Shown here piece by piece: positions 16,112-25,124 of a stretch of DNA of 64,000 nt. The first letter of the stretch is position 1. Every line of letters begins with the position of its first letter. The translations under genes and the position numbers were made by a program. The notes under the pieces are model-generated. The model made no database searches and had not been told where the DNA came from. It saw only the letters and a list, made by a program, of their open reading frames with translations. Source of the DNA: Desertimonas sp963772825 (lineage in GTDB: Bacteria > Actinomycetota > Acidimicrobiia > Acidimicrobiales > Ilumatobacteraceae); the NCBI GenBank assembly GCA_963772825.1, contig CAVYYX010000003.1:1-64000 (forward strand). The letters are read 5' to 3'.

Positions 16112-17104
16112 TCAGCGTTCGGGCGAAACCTCCGACGAGGGTCGCGGCGTCAGCGGCGCCCCGGCCTGTTCGAGGTGCTCGATGAGCTCGTACAGCGACT
16201 CGTCCGTGTCGGCGATCCCGGGGGCGGCGCACACCAACCGATCGAGACCCAACTCGCGCCAGGCGGTGATCTCGGCGACCCGGCTCTCGGCGTCGGCCAC
16301 GTTCATGTTCATCACCGATGGGACGTCGGCCTGCTCCATCATCCGCTGTCGGCCGGTGACGGCGACATCGCGATACGGCCAGCACGGGTTGAGGCCGGCG
16401 GCCACGCGGATCGTCGACGGGTCGCGACCGATCTCGACGCACCGTTGATGGAGGGCGTCACGGTGTTCGGCGAGGTCCCACGGCATCACGTCGACGTTGA
16501 CCTCGTCGGCGTAGCGGGCGGCCAGCCGGAACGTGACCTCCTTGCCGTGACCCCCGATGAGCAGCGGGATGTGATCGCGCCCGGCGGTGCGCGGGGAGTT
16601 CGCCGCCCCGGTCACCTGGACGTGCCGGCCGGCGAAGTCGACCGGCGGCTCGTCGCGCCGGGTCATCCGGGAGATCACCTCCAAATGCTCACCAAGCGCG
16701 GCCAGCCGGCGACCGACCGGCGGGAAGTCGACGCCGACCCACTCGGCCTCGTTCTCCTTGAACCCGGCGCCGAGCCCGAGGATCAGACGGCCCTCGCTCA
16801 CGGTGTCGAGAGTGCTCGCCATCTTCGCTGTCATCGCCGGATGGCGGAACGTCGAGTTGATGACGATGAAGCCGATGTCGACCCGTGGCACGAGGGCGGC
16901 CAACGCCGTCATCGCCGTCACCCCGTCGAAGGCCAACTCCTCGGGATGCCACTTCGCCACGACGTGCTCGCCGACCCAGATCGATCCGAATCCGAGGCGC
17001 TCGCCGAGCCGGGCGATCTCGACCATTCGCTCCCAGGCGCGGCGCGGCTCCCAGCCCTCGAAGTCGCTGAAGTAGCCCTGCGGGATCAGCAGCCCAAGTT
17101 CCAT
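16112..17104 (-). CDS. LLM class (luciferase-like) F420/flavin-dependent oxidoreductase
   Basis: A 330-residue bacterial luciferase-fold enzyme. MELGLLIPQGYFSDFEGW begins the barrel, and GFGSIWVGEHVV, TLDTVSEGRLILGLGAGF and IPLLIGGHGKE are family marks. Start ATG 17104 has a strong GAGGAGGA site 5-6 bases upstream; the longer frame to 17125 would use that site as coding. Such enzymes in actinobacteria usually use F420. The gene converges on the sialidase-like gene, 14 bases apart, and is divergent from the GntR gene. The reaction is unknown. Confidence 0.87.
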   Translation of the reverse strand: MELGLLIPQGYFSDFEGWEPRRAWERMVEIARLGERLGFGSIWVGEHVVAKWHPEELAFDGVTAMTALAALVPRVDIGFIVINSTFRHPAMTAKMASTLDTVSEGRLILGLGAGFKENEAEWVGVDFPPVGRRLAALGEHLEVISRMTRRDEPPVDFAGRHVQVTGAANSPRTAGRDHIPLLIGGHGKEVTFRLAARYADEVNVDVMPWDLAEHRDALHQRCVEIGRDPSTIRVAAGLNPCWPYRDVAVTGRQRMMEQADVPSVMNMNVADAESRVAEITAWRELGLDRLVCAAPGIADTDESLYELIEHLEQAGAPLTPRPSSEVSPER

Positions 17105-17136
17105 CTCGTCCTCCTCGATGAACACGAGAACTCGTC

Positions 17137-17838
17137 ATGACCTCCGATCGCCGGCCCGTCGTCGGGTCCACGACCCTCGACCGACCATCGACGAGTGATG
17201 CGATCGCCCGCGAGCTGACCCGGCGGATTCTCGACGGGTCGATTCCCGCCGGCACGAGACTCCGCGAGGTCGAACTGGCCGACGCCTTCAAGGTCAGCCG
17301 CCAGTCGCTGCGCGCCGGGCTTGCCCGCCTCGTCCACGAGGGGCTCCTGCGGCGGGCTCCGCATCGTGGTGTGTGGGTGCCGCAACTGACGACCGACGAC
17401 CTCGAGGACGTCTATCGAGTGCGTGCGCTGCTGGAGTGCGAGGCGGCGCGGTTCGTGACCGCGCATCCAGATCGGCTCGGCCCGCTCGAGGACGCCCTGG
17501 AGCGGATGTGGGCAGTCCCCCCTGGCGCCGATTGGGGAACGACGATGGAGGCGCACCTCGGGTTCCATCTCGCCCTCGTCGACGCCGCCGGGAGTCCCCG
17601 GCTGCTGCGGGCGTACCGCCAGATCTGGTCGGAAGCGTGGCTCGGGTTGGTCGCCTCGCAGGGTGAGCTCCCCGAATTGGCCACGCCCCGCGCCCAGGCC
17701 GCCAACCACGCCATCCTCCTCGAGGTGTTCCGTTCCGGCGATCCGGATCGCTCCGCGGCGGCCTTGGGCGAGCACATGCAACCCGGACTCGACGCGGCGA
17801 TCGCTGACCATCACGCCGCGCCGATCTCGTCGGAGTAG
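17137..17838 (+). CDS. GntR family transcriptional regulator, FCD type
   Basis: A 233-residue FadR-subfamily regulator. The winged helix-turn-helix (residues ~20-80) has LTRRILDGSIPAGTRLREVE, FKVSRQSLRAGLARLVHEGL and the wing HRGVWVPQL. The FCD domain runs from LEDVYRVRALLECEAARF through MEAHLGFHLALVDAAGSPRL to NHAILLEVFRSGDPDRSA, where Asp/His positions normally bind a metal and organic-acid ligand. It sits midway between two identical TTGTCTGACAA palindromes and is the best candidate to bind them, much as NanR (also GntR/FCD) controls sialic-acid genes in E. coli. Its 3' end overlaps the convergent desulfhydrase-like gene by 28 bases. Confidence 0.88.
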   Translation: MTSDRRPVVGSTTLDRPSTSDAIARELTRRILDGSIPAGTRLREVELADAFKVSRQSLRAGLARLVHEGLLRRAPHRGVWVPQLTTDDLEDVYRVRALLECEAARFVTAHPDRLGPLEDALERMWAVPPGADWGTTMEAHLGFHLALVDAAGSPRLLRAYRQIWSEAWLGLVASQGELPELATPRAQAANHAILLEVFRSGDPDRSAAALGEHMQPGLDAAIADHHAAPISSE

Positions 17839-18869
17839 GCGAACACGGCGGGCATCCCGCCGGTGTGCCAGAAGACCACGACGTCGGACTTCCCGAGCAC
17901 CCCCGACTCGACATCGTCGATCAGCGCGGCAGCTGCCTTGGCGGTGTACACGGGGTCGAGAATGATCGCCTCGGTGCGGGCGAACACCCGCATCGCCGCC
18001 ACACCACCGGCGGTGATGTCGCCATACCGAACGCCGAGGTGGGCGGTCGACGTGACCACGTCGTCAGCGGTGATCGCCACGGAGAGCCCGAGCAGCTGAC
18101 CGGCCGCGGTGGTGAGACGGGCCACTTCCTCCTCGATCGTGCGGTCGGCGAAGATCGCCCGTTCGTTCGGTGAGATGGCGCGGACCTCGGCGCCCGACTC
18201 CGCAGTGCGGAGGCCGAGCAGCAGCCCGGCGTGGGTCGTGTCGAGCGTCGAGACGTACACGTGGGTCGGCTCGACGCCGGCGACGGCGCACTGCTCGAGC
18301 AGCTCCACGGCGGCTCCGGCGTAGGCGGCGGCATGCAACGCCTTGTCGGCCTCGCTCGCCTGCGGGGCCCGGTAGACCACCGCACCCGCGGCCTCCAGCC
18401 CGTCGGCAAGTTCGGTGAGGCGACGCGTCTGCTCCGTCCGATCGTCGTCGACGAACTCGATCGTCGCGCCGTACAGGTGGTCGAGAAGCAGGGATCCCTG
18501 GAGCTGCTCGTCGCCGGGTCGCAACCGCCGAAGGACGAGGTGGCAGTCGAGACCGAGCCGGGCACAGGCTGCGGCGAGCTGACGCGAGTAGTTGGACTGG
18601 GCGGCCGATCCACCGACGACCGACGTTGCGCCGCCCTCCACGGCCTTGCCGAGGACGTACTCGAGCATGCGGGTCTTGTTCCCACCGAGCGGCCCGCCTG
18701 CCACGTCGTCGCGCTTGATGTAGAGCTGGGGCCCGCCGAGCTCCGCAGTGAGGCGGGGCAAAGGCTCGAGCGGTGTCTCACCGACTCCGAGGTCGACGCG
18801 CGGGAGCCTGTCGAGGGCGGCGCGCACGGCGGCGCAGCCGCGGGCGACCTCGGTCGCGTGCGTGCTCAC
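17811..18869 (-). CDS. PLP-dependent D-cysteine desulfhydrase/ACC deaminase family protein
   Basis: A 352-residue fold-type II PLP enzyme. LYIKRDDVAGGPLGGNKTRM carries the PLP lysine in NKTR (about residue 59), GGSAAQSNYSRQLAAA is the substrate/phosphate loop, and ILDPVYTAKAAAALID and VVFWHTGGMPAVFAY form the C-terminal signature. Start GTG 18869 overlaps the upstream permease stop, so the gene is the last of the transporter operon. Family members deaminate D-cysteine, L-cysteate or 1-aminocyclopropane-1-carboxylate. Being coupled to an importer, its substrate is probably among the imported compounds; this is inferred. Confidence 0.85.
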   Translation of the reverse strand: MSTHATEVARGCAAVRAALDRLPRVDLGVGETPLEPLPRLTAELGGPQLYIKRDDVAGGPLGGNKTRMLEYVLGKAVEGGATSVVGGSAAQSNYSRQLAAACARLGLDCHLVLRRLRPGDEQLQGSLLLDHLYGATIEFVDDDRTEQTRRLTELADGLEAAGAVVYRAPQASEADKALHAAAYAGAAVELLEQCAVAGVEPTHVYVSTLDTTHAGLLLGLRTAESGAEVRAISPNERAIFADRTIEEEVARLTTAAGQLLGLSVAITADDVVTSTAHLGVRYGDITAGGVAAMRVFARTEAIILDPVYTAKAAAALIDDVESGVLGKSDVVVFWHTGGMPAVFAYSDEIGAA

Positions 18870-19735
18870 CGTCGCTCGCGCTGGACGGTGGCCACGAGAC
18901 CGACGGCGACGATCGAGAACACGGTCAACAGCACCGACACCACGGCGATGACCGGGCTGGCCTCGGAGCGCACGAAGTCCCACAGCAACCGCGGGAGCGT
19001 GACTGCCCGTGCCCCGCTGACGAAGAGGGCGATGAGCAGCTCGTCGAACGAGGTGATGAAGGCGAACAGCGCTCCGGCGATGATCCCCGGCCGCACGATC
19101 GGAATCGTCACCGACAGGAGGGTGCGGGTGCGGTTGGCGCCGAGGCTCATCGCCGCCCACTCGAGGCGTTCGTCGAAGTTCTTCAACGTGGCGGCGACGA
19201 TGATCGTGACGTACGGAATGGCCAGCACGGAATGGCCGAACACGATCCCCATCGGTGAGCCGAGCAGGCGCAGCGGCACGTACATCAGGAACAGACCGAC
19301 GGCCAGCACGATCACCGGAAGCACGAGCGGGAGGAGCAGCAGCGTCTGGACGAGGTTCTTGCCGCGGAACTGAGCGCGAGCCACGGGGATCGCCGCCAGC
19401 CCGCCGAGCACCGTCGACAGGACGCTGGTCGCCAGGGCGATCCGCACGCTCAGCCACGTCGCGGACAACCAGCGGCTGTTGCGGTTCTCCTCGCCGATGC
19501 CGAGGAAGTTTGCGTACCAGCGCGTCGAGTACCCGGTCGGGGGGAACTCGATGCGCTGGATCGAGTTGAACGAGATGGGGATCGTGACGAGCAGCGGGAA
19601 GACGAGGTAGAACACGACGAGGGCGGTGAGCAGGGCGAGCGCCGGGTGGCGCCACTGGATCGACCGGGCGAAGCGCTTCCGTCCGCCCGGCGCCGGTTCG
19701 AGCGCCGCCGTGCCGGTCGTCGTCGCCACCGTCAT
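18866..19735 (-). CDS. ABC transporter permease, PotC-like
   Basis: A 289-residue inner-membrane permease of the spermidine/putrescine (2-component POPT) class. Six hydrophobic segments are visible, starting with ALALLTALVVFYLVFPLLV. The cytoplasmic EAA-type loop reads AAMSLGANRTRTLLSVTIP, the contact site for the ATPase. ATG 19735 overlaps the upstream permease stop (ATGA), and the gene's own stop overlaps the desulfhydrase start. The tight coupling suggests equal synthesis of both permeases. Confidence 0.9.
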   Translation of the reverse strand: MTVATTTGTAALEPAPGGRKRFARSIQWRHPALALLTALVVFYLVFPLLVTIPISFNSIQRIEFPPTGYSTRWYANFLGIGEENRNSRWLSATWLSVRIALATSVLSTVLGGLAAIPVARAQFRGKNLVQTLLLLPLVLPVIVLAVGLFLMYVPLRLLGSPMGIVFGHSVLAIPYVTIIVAATLKNFDERLEWAAMSLGANRTRTLLSVTIPIVRPGIIAGALFAFITSFDELLIALFVSGARAVTLPRLLWDFVRSEASPVIAVVSVLLTVFSIVAVGLVATVQRERR

Positions 19736-20640
19736 CGGCCACCACCGATCAGCCGATCGAACCCGTAGCGCCGCTGGTAGAGGTAGACGATGACGCCGGT
19801 GAACACGAGCAGCACGACCGACAGCGCCCCGCCCAGGCCCCAGTTCAAGGTCCGTTGCATCTGCAGCTGGATCAGGCCGGCGACGGTGAACTCGGTCGTT
19901 CCTCCGAGCACGACGGGCGTGACGAAGAAGCCGAGGGCGAGGATGAACGTGAGGATCGTCGCCGTGACGAGTCCCGGCTTGGCCAACGGGAAGTACACAT
20001 GGCGGAAGGCCCGCCATGGCGTTGCCCCGAGACTCTTCGCCGCGTCGGTGTAGTCGCGGTCGATGCCGCGCATCACGGCGAGACACGGCAGGATCACGAA
20101 CGGGAGCAGGGCGTGGACCATCCCTGAAATCGCCGTGAAGGCGTTGAACATCAACGACAGCGGTTCATCGATCACACCGGTCGCTATGAGCAGGCGGTTG
20201 GCGAAGCCCTCCCGGCCGTACAGCACCTGGAACGAGTAGGTCCGGGCGAGCAAGCTCGTCCACAGCGGGACGAGCACCCCGATCAACGTGATCGCCGCGA
20301 CCACCGGTCGGGCGTGGGCGATGAAGTAGGCCACCGGGTAGCCGAACGCCACGGCGATCGCCGTGACGATGACGGCGAGGCGCAGGGTCTGCAGCAACAC
20401 CTTGCGATACACGGGATTGGTGAAGACCTCGCCGTAGTGGATGCCGGTGAGGTCGGGATCGAACAGGCTCTCGCGGGCCACCATCACGAGCGGTATGAAG
20501 AAGAACGTGATCTGGAAGGCGAGGGCAGGCAGGATGAGCAGCCGCGAGTCGCGTCGGTACGCCGGCAGACGCCGGTTCATCGTCACCGGACGCTCGCCGA
20601 CGCCATCGCCCTGCTCGGCGGTCCGTGTGGCGAGTGCCAC
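19732..20640 (-). CDS. ABC transporter permease, PotB-like
   Basis: A 302-residue partner permease. Hydrophobic segments begin at LLILPALAFQITFFFIPLVM after a charged N-terminus. The EAA loop is AAKSLGATPWRAFRHVYFP. GTG 20640 is the likely start, three bases after the ATPase gene stop. The sequence up to the first membrane segment is longer than usual, so a start at the internal ATG before NRRLPAYRR is possible. Confidence 0.9.
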   Translation of the reverse strand: MALATRTAEQGDGVGERPVTMNRRLPAYRRDSRLLILPALAFQITFFFIPLVMVARESLFDPDLTGIHYGEVFTNPVYRKVLLQTLRLAVIVTAIAVAFGYPVAYFIAHARPVVAAITLIGVLVPLWTSLLARTYSFQVLYGREGFANRLLIATGVIDEPLSLMFNAFTAISGMVHALLPFVILPCLAVMRGIDRDYTDAAKSLGATPWRAFRHVYFPLAKPGLVTATILTFILALGFFVTPVVLGGTTEFTVAGLIQLQMQRTLNWGLGGALSVVLLVFTGVIVYLYQRRYGFDRLIGGGR

Positions 20641-20642
20641 CG

Positions 20643-21833
20643 TCAGGCCCCCGCCTCAGCGGTCGAGGCTCCAGCGTCGTCGTCGGTCGGGAAGGCGACT
20701 TCATCGCTGGTTGGGAAGACGCGCAGGTCATCGACGGCCCACGTCACCGTCACTCGCTCGCCGGAGGCGAACTGCTGGCTGCCGGGCCGGTTCTGCACCC
20801 GCAGGATGAGTTGCTGCCCGCCGGCCGTGGCCATCACGTAGCGGCTCATCTGGCCGGCGTAGGTCACCTCCACGCACGTCACCGGTAACGAGTTCGATGA
20901 CCCGGTCTCGTCGGCCGCGTCGGTCGCGACGAGCTTCTCCGGGCGGACGGTCGTGACGACCGGCTCACCCGCCGCGAGTGGCTGCACCGACCGACCGACG
21001 AACTGGTGCCCTTCGGCCGATCGCACCGTCACCTCGCCGGACGCGGCGCCGACGACGTGACCGGCGAGCACGTTGGACTCGCCGACGAACGTGGCGACGA
21101 ACGCACTCGACGGCGTGTTGTAGAGCTCGTTCGGCGTGGCGAACTGCTCGACCTTGCCGCGGTTGATCACGGCGATTCGATCGGACATCACGAGCGCTTC
21201 CTCTTGGTCGTGGGTGACGTAGAGGACGGTGACACCGAGCGTCTGCTGGAGCCGCTTGATCTCGAACTGCATCTGCTCGCGGAGATGCCGGTCGAGGGCT
21301 CCGAGCGGCTCGTCCATCAGTGCCAGTCCGGGTTCGAACACGACGGCCCGGGCAAGGGCGACGCGTTGCTGCTGCCCGCCGCTCAACTGGCGCGGGAATC
21401 GGTCGCCGTAGCCGTCGAGTTGCACGAGCCGGAGCGCTTCGTCGACGCGACGACGGGCCTCGGCCTTCGAGACGCCGCGCATCTTCAAGGGGAAGCCGAC
21501 ATTGTCTGCCACGCGCATGTGCGGAAAGAGCGCGTAGTGCTGGAACACCACACCGATGTCTCTCTTGAAGGGCGGTAGGCGAGAGATCTCCCGGTCGCCG
21601 ACGATGATCGAGCCGCTGGTCACCTCCTGGAACCCCGCCACCATCATCAGCGTCGTCGTCTTGCCGGAACCGCTCGGCCCGAGCAACGACACGAACTCGC
21701 CGGCGCCGATCTCCAGACTGACGTCGTCGACCGCCACGACATCGTCGTAGATCTTGGTGAGGCGATCGAGGCGGACCGGGGCACCGCGGCGCGCGTTCGT
21801 GCTGGGAATCGTCGGTTGCGGACGCCCCATCAC
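20643..21833 (-). CDS. ABC transporter ATP-binding protein, PotA-like
   Basis: A 396-residue ATPase with all motifs: Walker A GPSGSGKTTT (about residues 53-62), Q-loop VFQHYALFPH, signature LSGGQQQRVALARA, Walker B LALMDEPLGALD and switch VTHDQEEAL. A TOBE-type C-terminal domain follows (TTVRPEKLVA and onward). It energises the permeases encoded directly downstream. The transporter class normally imports polyamines, but its location opposite nan-like genes suggests another cargo here. Confidence 0.92.
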   Translation of the reverse strand: MMGRPQPTIPSTNARRGAPVRLDRLTKIYDDVVAVDDVSLEIGAGEFVSLLGPSGSGKTTTLMMVAGFQEVTSGSIIVGDREISRLPPFKRDIGVVFQHYALFPHMRVADNVGFPLKMRGVSKAEARRRVDEALRLVQLDGYGDRFPRQLSGGQQQRVALARAVVFEPGLALMDEPLGALDRHLREQMQFEIKRLQQTLGVTVLYVTHDQEEALVMSDRIAVINRGKVEQFATPNELYNTPSSAFVATFVGESNVLAGHVVGAASGEVTVRSAEGHQFVGRSVQPLAAGEPVVTTVRPEKLVATDAADETGSSNSLPVTCVEVTYAGQMSRYVMATAGGQQLILRVQNRPGSQQFASGERVTVTWAVDDLRVFPTSDEVAFPTDDDAGASTAEAGA

Positions 21834-21917
21834 CAGTCCGCACGGGCCGGTGTCGAGCCGACGGTCACCGGGCCGTGGCCGGCGTGATCGTGATTCGTGG
21901 CGCTCAGCGCCACCGCG

Positions 21918-23102
21918 TCAGCCGACGATCCATTCGGCCAGTCGCTGGTCGGCTGCGGGCTGGTTCTCGGCCCACCAGTCGTTGCCCGCCGGGGCGAGCA
22001 GCGGATAGTTCTCGGGCGAAGTGGTGAGCAGCGGACGGATCGCCGGATCGACCATCTCCATGCCGAGCGTGTTGGTGAACCCGATGTACGTCGCCTCGGC
22101 CAACTCCTTGTGGAACACCGGGGTGTTCATCGCCAAGGCCACGGCGTGTTGGGCCTGGAGGGTGTTCGGCGAACCCTTGATGATGATGTAGTCGGCCTCT
22201 TCGGCGGTCCCCTGATCGAAGCGGAAGTCGATCGGCTCGCCGTCGGCCTTCAGCGTGACGCACCGGCTCGTGTAGAAGTTGAACACGTCCGCTTCACCGG
22301 CGACCGCCAGATCCTGCATCGCCTGGCCGCTGTCGACGAACTTGACGACCGAGTCGCGCACGCGGTCGAGGGACTCGAAGGCGGCGTCGAGATCGAGCGG
22401 ATAGAGGTCAGCCATGTCGATCCCCGCGGCCAGCGCAGCACCGGGCAGCGTCTGCAGGGCCGTGGAGCGCAGGGCGCGGCGGCCCGGGAAGGCCTCGAGG
22501 TCGTAGAACTCGACCCAGTTCTGCGGGCCCTCGCCTGGGCCATAGGCCTGCTCGGTGTTCCACGCGACGTGGTGCGCACCGACGCCGATCAGCACGAAGA
22601 ACTCTTGGGCAGCCCCCTCGAGCAGCTGTGATGGATCGGTGATGCTGTAGTCGATCGGCTCGAGCCACCCCTCGGCGGCCGCTCGGGCGGCAAAGAACGC
22701 ATCCGAGTCGACGAGGTCGTAGTCGATCTGGCCGGTGCGGATCTGGGCCTCGATGAGGGCATAGTCGAGCGTGCCGACGATGGTGATCTCCTCGACCCCG
22801 TAGTCCTCCTGGAGGACGTCGAAGATGTACTTCTTGCGGGCGTCCGCCACGGGGCCTTCGGGATCTCCGACCACCACCGTCAGGTTCCCCCCGATCTGCA
22901 CGGGCGCCGGTCCGCCGTAGCGGCCCGGCCCGGGACCCGAGTCCACCGGGACCGTCGAGCGAGGCCGGGCAGCCGCGCCGACCCGGCCGCCGTGGGCGCC
23001 GAGCAACGTCGCTCCGGCCAGGGCCGCGCCGTAGCCGAGGAAGCGTCGCCGGTCGAGCCCCGGGTTCGCGCCGCGCCTCGGGTACCACTGTCGTGCAGTC
23101 AT
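21918..23102 (-). CDS. Extracellular solute-binding protein, spermidine/putrescine type, Tat signal
   Basis: A 394-residue periplasmic-fold binding protein. DRRRFLGYGAALAGATLLG near residue 18-36 is a twin-arginine signal, so it is exported folded. The mature part has FDVLQEDYGVEEITIVG, ALNMTPVFHKELAEATYIG-type helices and a terminal WWAENQPAADQRLAEWI, as in PotD/PotF-like proteins. It is the first gene of the leftward operon SBP-ATPase-permease-permease-PLP enzyme. Its promoter region carries TTGTCTGACAA (23182). The ligand is unknown; sialic acid or a related aminosugar is a context-based guess. Confidence 0.87.
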   Translation of the reverse strand: MTARQWYPRRGANPGLDRRRFLGYGAALAGATLLGAHGGRVGAAARPRSTVPVDSGPGPGRYGGPAPVQIGGNLTVVVGDPEGPVADARKKYIFDVLQEDYGVEEITIVGTLDYALIEAQIRTGQIDYDLVDSDAFFAARAAAEGWLEPIDYSITDPSQLLEGAAQEFFVLIGVGAHHVAWNTEQAYGPGEGPQNWVEFYDLEAFPGRRALRSTALQTLPGAALAAGIDMADLYPLDLDAAFESLDRVRDSVVKFVDSGQAMQDLAVAGEADVFNFYTSRCVTLKADGEPIDFRFDQGTAEEADYIIIKGSPNTLQAQHAVALAMNTPVFHKELAEATYIGFTNTLGMEMVDPAIRPLLTTSPENYPLLAPAGNDWWAENQPAADQRLAEWIVG

Positions 23103-23181
23103 CGTGCCTCCCCAAAAAGGTCGCCTCGCCGGACGACGCCGGACTGTGAGACCCTATGGGAGTGCTTGTAGGCTTGTCAAC

Positions 23182-23192
23182 TTGTCTGACAA
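23182..23192. promoter_or_regulatory. GntR-type operator TTGTCTGACAA, copy 2
   Basis: Identical to 14971-14981. It lies between the divergent binding-protein gene (start 23102) and the nanA-like gene (start 23233), so one bound regulator could control uptake and breakdown together. A second half-like element, cttgtcaac, sits immediately upstream. Confidence 0.68.
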
Positions 23193-23232
23193 TCTGCCGC
23201 CGGCTGGGGAACGAGTGGGGGGCGCCACACGA

Positions 23233-24168
23233 ATGAACGACCGCCAGTCGCGCTTGGGTGGGGTGATTCCGCCGGTCTGTACTCCGTTCACTCCGGGGCT
23301 CGACATCGACACGTCGTCGCTGGAGCGGCTCGTCGACCATCTCGTCGCCGGCGGCGTCGACGGCTTGTTCGTGCTCGGATCGACGGGTGAGGTCGCCTAC
23401 TTGTCCGATACTCATCGGCGCGAGGTGCTCGACGTGGTGGTCGGCCGCGTCGCCGGACAGCTCCCGGTGCTCGCCGGGGTGATCGACATGACGACGGCGA
23501 GGGTCGCCGAGCATGCCGCCGTGGCCGTCGCCGCCGGGTGTGACGCTGTGGTGGTGACGGCGCCGTTCTACACGCGTACGAATCCGGCGGAGGTCGAGCG
23601 CCACTTCCGCCTCCTCGGCGAGCGACTCCCCGTCCCGGTCTACGCGTACGACATCCCGGTGTCGGTCTACACGAAGCTCGATCCGGAGATGCTCCTCGCC
23701 CTCGCCGCCGACCTCCTGATCGCCGGAGTCAAGGACTCCAGCGGCGACGACGCGGGCCTGCGGACGTTGACCAGGCAGCGCGAGACGCGGGACCTCGACG
23801 GTTTCTCCGTGCTCACCGGCTCGGAGGTGCTCGTCGATGTGGCGATGGCGATGGGCGCAGACGGCGTCGTCCCCGGGCTGGGCAACGTCGACCCGGCTGG
23901 ATACGCCCGTCTGGTCCGCACCTGCCGCGAGGGCGACTGGGATGCCGCCCGCACCGAACAGGAGCGGCTGATCCGGCTGTTCGACATCGTCAGCGTCGGC
24001 GACCGCACCCGCATGGGCGCCAGCTCGGCCGGTCTCGGAGCGTTCAAGGCGGCGTTGCATCGACTCGGCCTGATCGATTGCCCGGTGACGGCACCGCCGC
24101 AGACACCGCTGTCCGAGTCAGAAGTCGCCGCGATCGGCGACATCCTCGCCGAGGTCGGGCTGGGGTGA
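23233..24168 (+). CDS. nanA: DHDPS/N-acetylneuraminate lyase family aldolase (NanA-like)
   Basis: A 311-residue class I aldolase predicted to split N-acetylneuraminate, or a related 2-keto-3-deoxy acid, into pyruvate and an aldose. LFVLGSTGEVAYL provides the carboxylate-binding GSTGE at residues 49-53, VYAYDIP the catalytic Tyr about 139, and IAGVKDSSGD the Schiff-base Lys about 167. It is the first of three overlapping genes with ROK kinase and NanE-like epimerase, the classic order of sialic-acid catabolism, which favours NanA over other family activities. ATG 23233 lies 41 bases after the operator. DHDPS-family substrate calls from sequence alone are uncertain. Confidence 0.8.
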   Translation: MNDRQSRLGGVIPPVCTPFTPGLDIDTSSLERLVDHLVAGGVDGLFVLGSTGEVAYLSDTHRREVLDVVVGRVAGQLPVLAGVIDMTTARVAEHAAVAVAAGCDAVVVTAPFYTRTNPAEVERHFRLLGERLPVPVYAYDIPVSVYTKLDPEMLLALAADLLIAGVKDSSGDDAGLRTLTRQRETRDLDGFSVLTGSEVLVDVAMAMGADGVVPGLGNVDPAGYARLVRTCREGDWDAARTEQERLIRLFDIVSVGDRTRMGASSAGLGAFKAALHRLGLIDCPVTAPPQTPLSESEVAAIGDILAEVGLG

Positions 24169-25124
24169 GCAGCCGGGACGCGGAGGGAAGCACCGGCGGC
24201 CCTTGCGTCGGGATCGACATCGGGGGGACGAAGATCGCCGCAGCGGTGGTTGCGTCGACGGGGACGGTGCTCGCGCGGGGCTCGGTCACCACTCCACGCA
24301 CCGGGGCGATCGATGTGCTCGCCGCTGCCGCCGGACTCGTGCGGGAAGTCACCGGGGGATCAGCGCCATGCGCCCTCGGGGTCGGTTCGCCCGGTGTCAT
24401 CGATCCGGCGTCTGGCACGGTGTGGTCGGCGTCAGCCGTGCTTCCTGGTTGGGCTGGCGCCCAGGTCGTGTCCGAGCTCGAGCGACGGTGCCACTGTCCG
24501 GTCGGCGTGGACAACGACGTCAGGATGATGGCGCTCGGTGAGGCCACGCACGGCGCCGGGCGGGGTTACGCCGATGCCCTCTACGTGTCCGTCGGCACCG
24601 GCGTCGGCGGGGCGATCTGGCGAGCCGGACGGGTCTGGCGCGGCCCGCATTCGACGGCCGGTGAGATCGCCCACCTACTCGTCCCGGTGGACGGAGCAAT
24701 CCCCTGTGGCTGCGGACGCCGCGACCACGTCGAGTCCGCGGCGTCCGGGCCGGCGATCGAAGCCGCCTATGCGGTGCGCACCGGATGCCGGCGGGATCTG
24801 CGGGAAATCGCCGCACGAATCGAGCGCGGAGACTCCGCCGCTGCCGGCGTCGTCGAGCAGGCTGCCGGCGTGCTCGGCCGGGCCCTGGCCGGGTTCGTGT
24901 CGGCCATCGACGTCGAGGCGGTGATCGTCGGCGGCGGTGTAAGCCTGATCGGCGACTCGTTCCTCGCGCCGCTTCGGCGGGCGCTGTCTGGCGAGGTCCT
25001 CTCGCCGTTGCAGGGGATCTCGGTGTGTCACGCCGAGCTCGGAGCCGATGCGCCACTCATCGGTGCGGCGATGTTCGCCTTCGAGCTGATCGACCGATCG
25101 CCGGTGTCAGCCGGCGCCGGCTGA
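24165..25124 (+). CDS. nanK: ROK family kinase, probable N-acetylmannosamine kinase (NanK-like)
   Basis: A 319-residue sugar kinase. CVGIDIGGTKIAAAVV is the ATP-phosphate loop, GVGSPGVIDPASG and VGVDNDVRMMALGEA contain the catalytic Asp region, and VSVGTGVGGAIW the second nucleotide loop. The ROK zinc motif is present in altered form: CGCGRRDHVE, where the third Cys is replaced by His. AVIVGGGVSLIGD closes the C-terminal lobe. The GTG start overlaps the nanA stop (GTGA) and its stop overlaps the nanE ATG, so translation is chained. In this context it would phosphorylate N-acetylmannosamine. Confidence 0.83.
   Translation: MSSRDAEGSTGGPCVGIDIGGTKIAAAVVASTGTVLARGSVTTPRTGAIDVLAAAAGLVREVTGGSAPCALGVGSPGVIDPASGTVWSASAVLPGWAGAQVVSELERRCHCPVGVDNDVRMMALGEATHGAGRGYADALYVSVGTGVGGAIWRAGRVWRGPHSTAGEIAHLLVPVDGAIPCGCGRRDHVESAASGPAIEAAYAVRTGCRRDLREIAARIERGDSAAAGVVEQAAGVLGRALAGFVSAIDVEAVIVGGGVSLIGDSFLAPLRRALSGEVLSPLQGISVCHAELGADAPLIGAAMFAFELIDRSPVSAGAG

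Noticed and set aside
14298..16442. 714-codon open frame on the minus strand
   Set aside because: Arg-rich, without motifs, antisense to the sialidase-like gene and in a shadow frame of the 2-hydroxyacid dehydrogenase; a GC-rich artefact.
22408..24060. 550-codon open frame on the minus strand
   Set aside because: Covers parts of the binding-protein gene in a wrong frame and is antisense to nanA.
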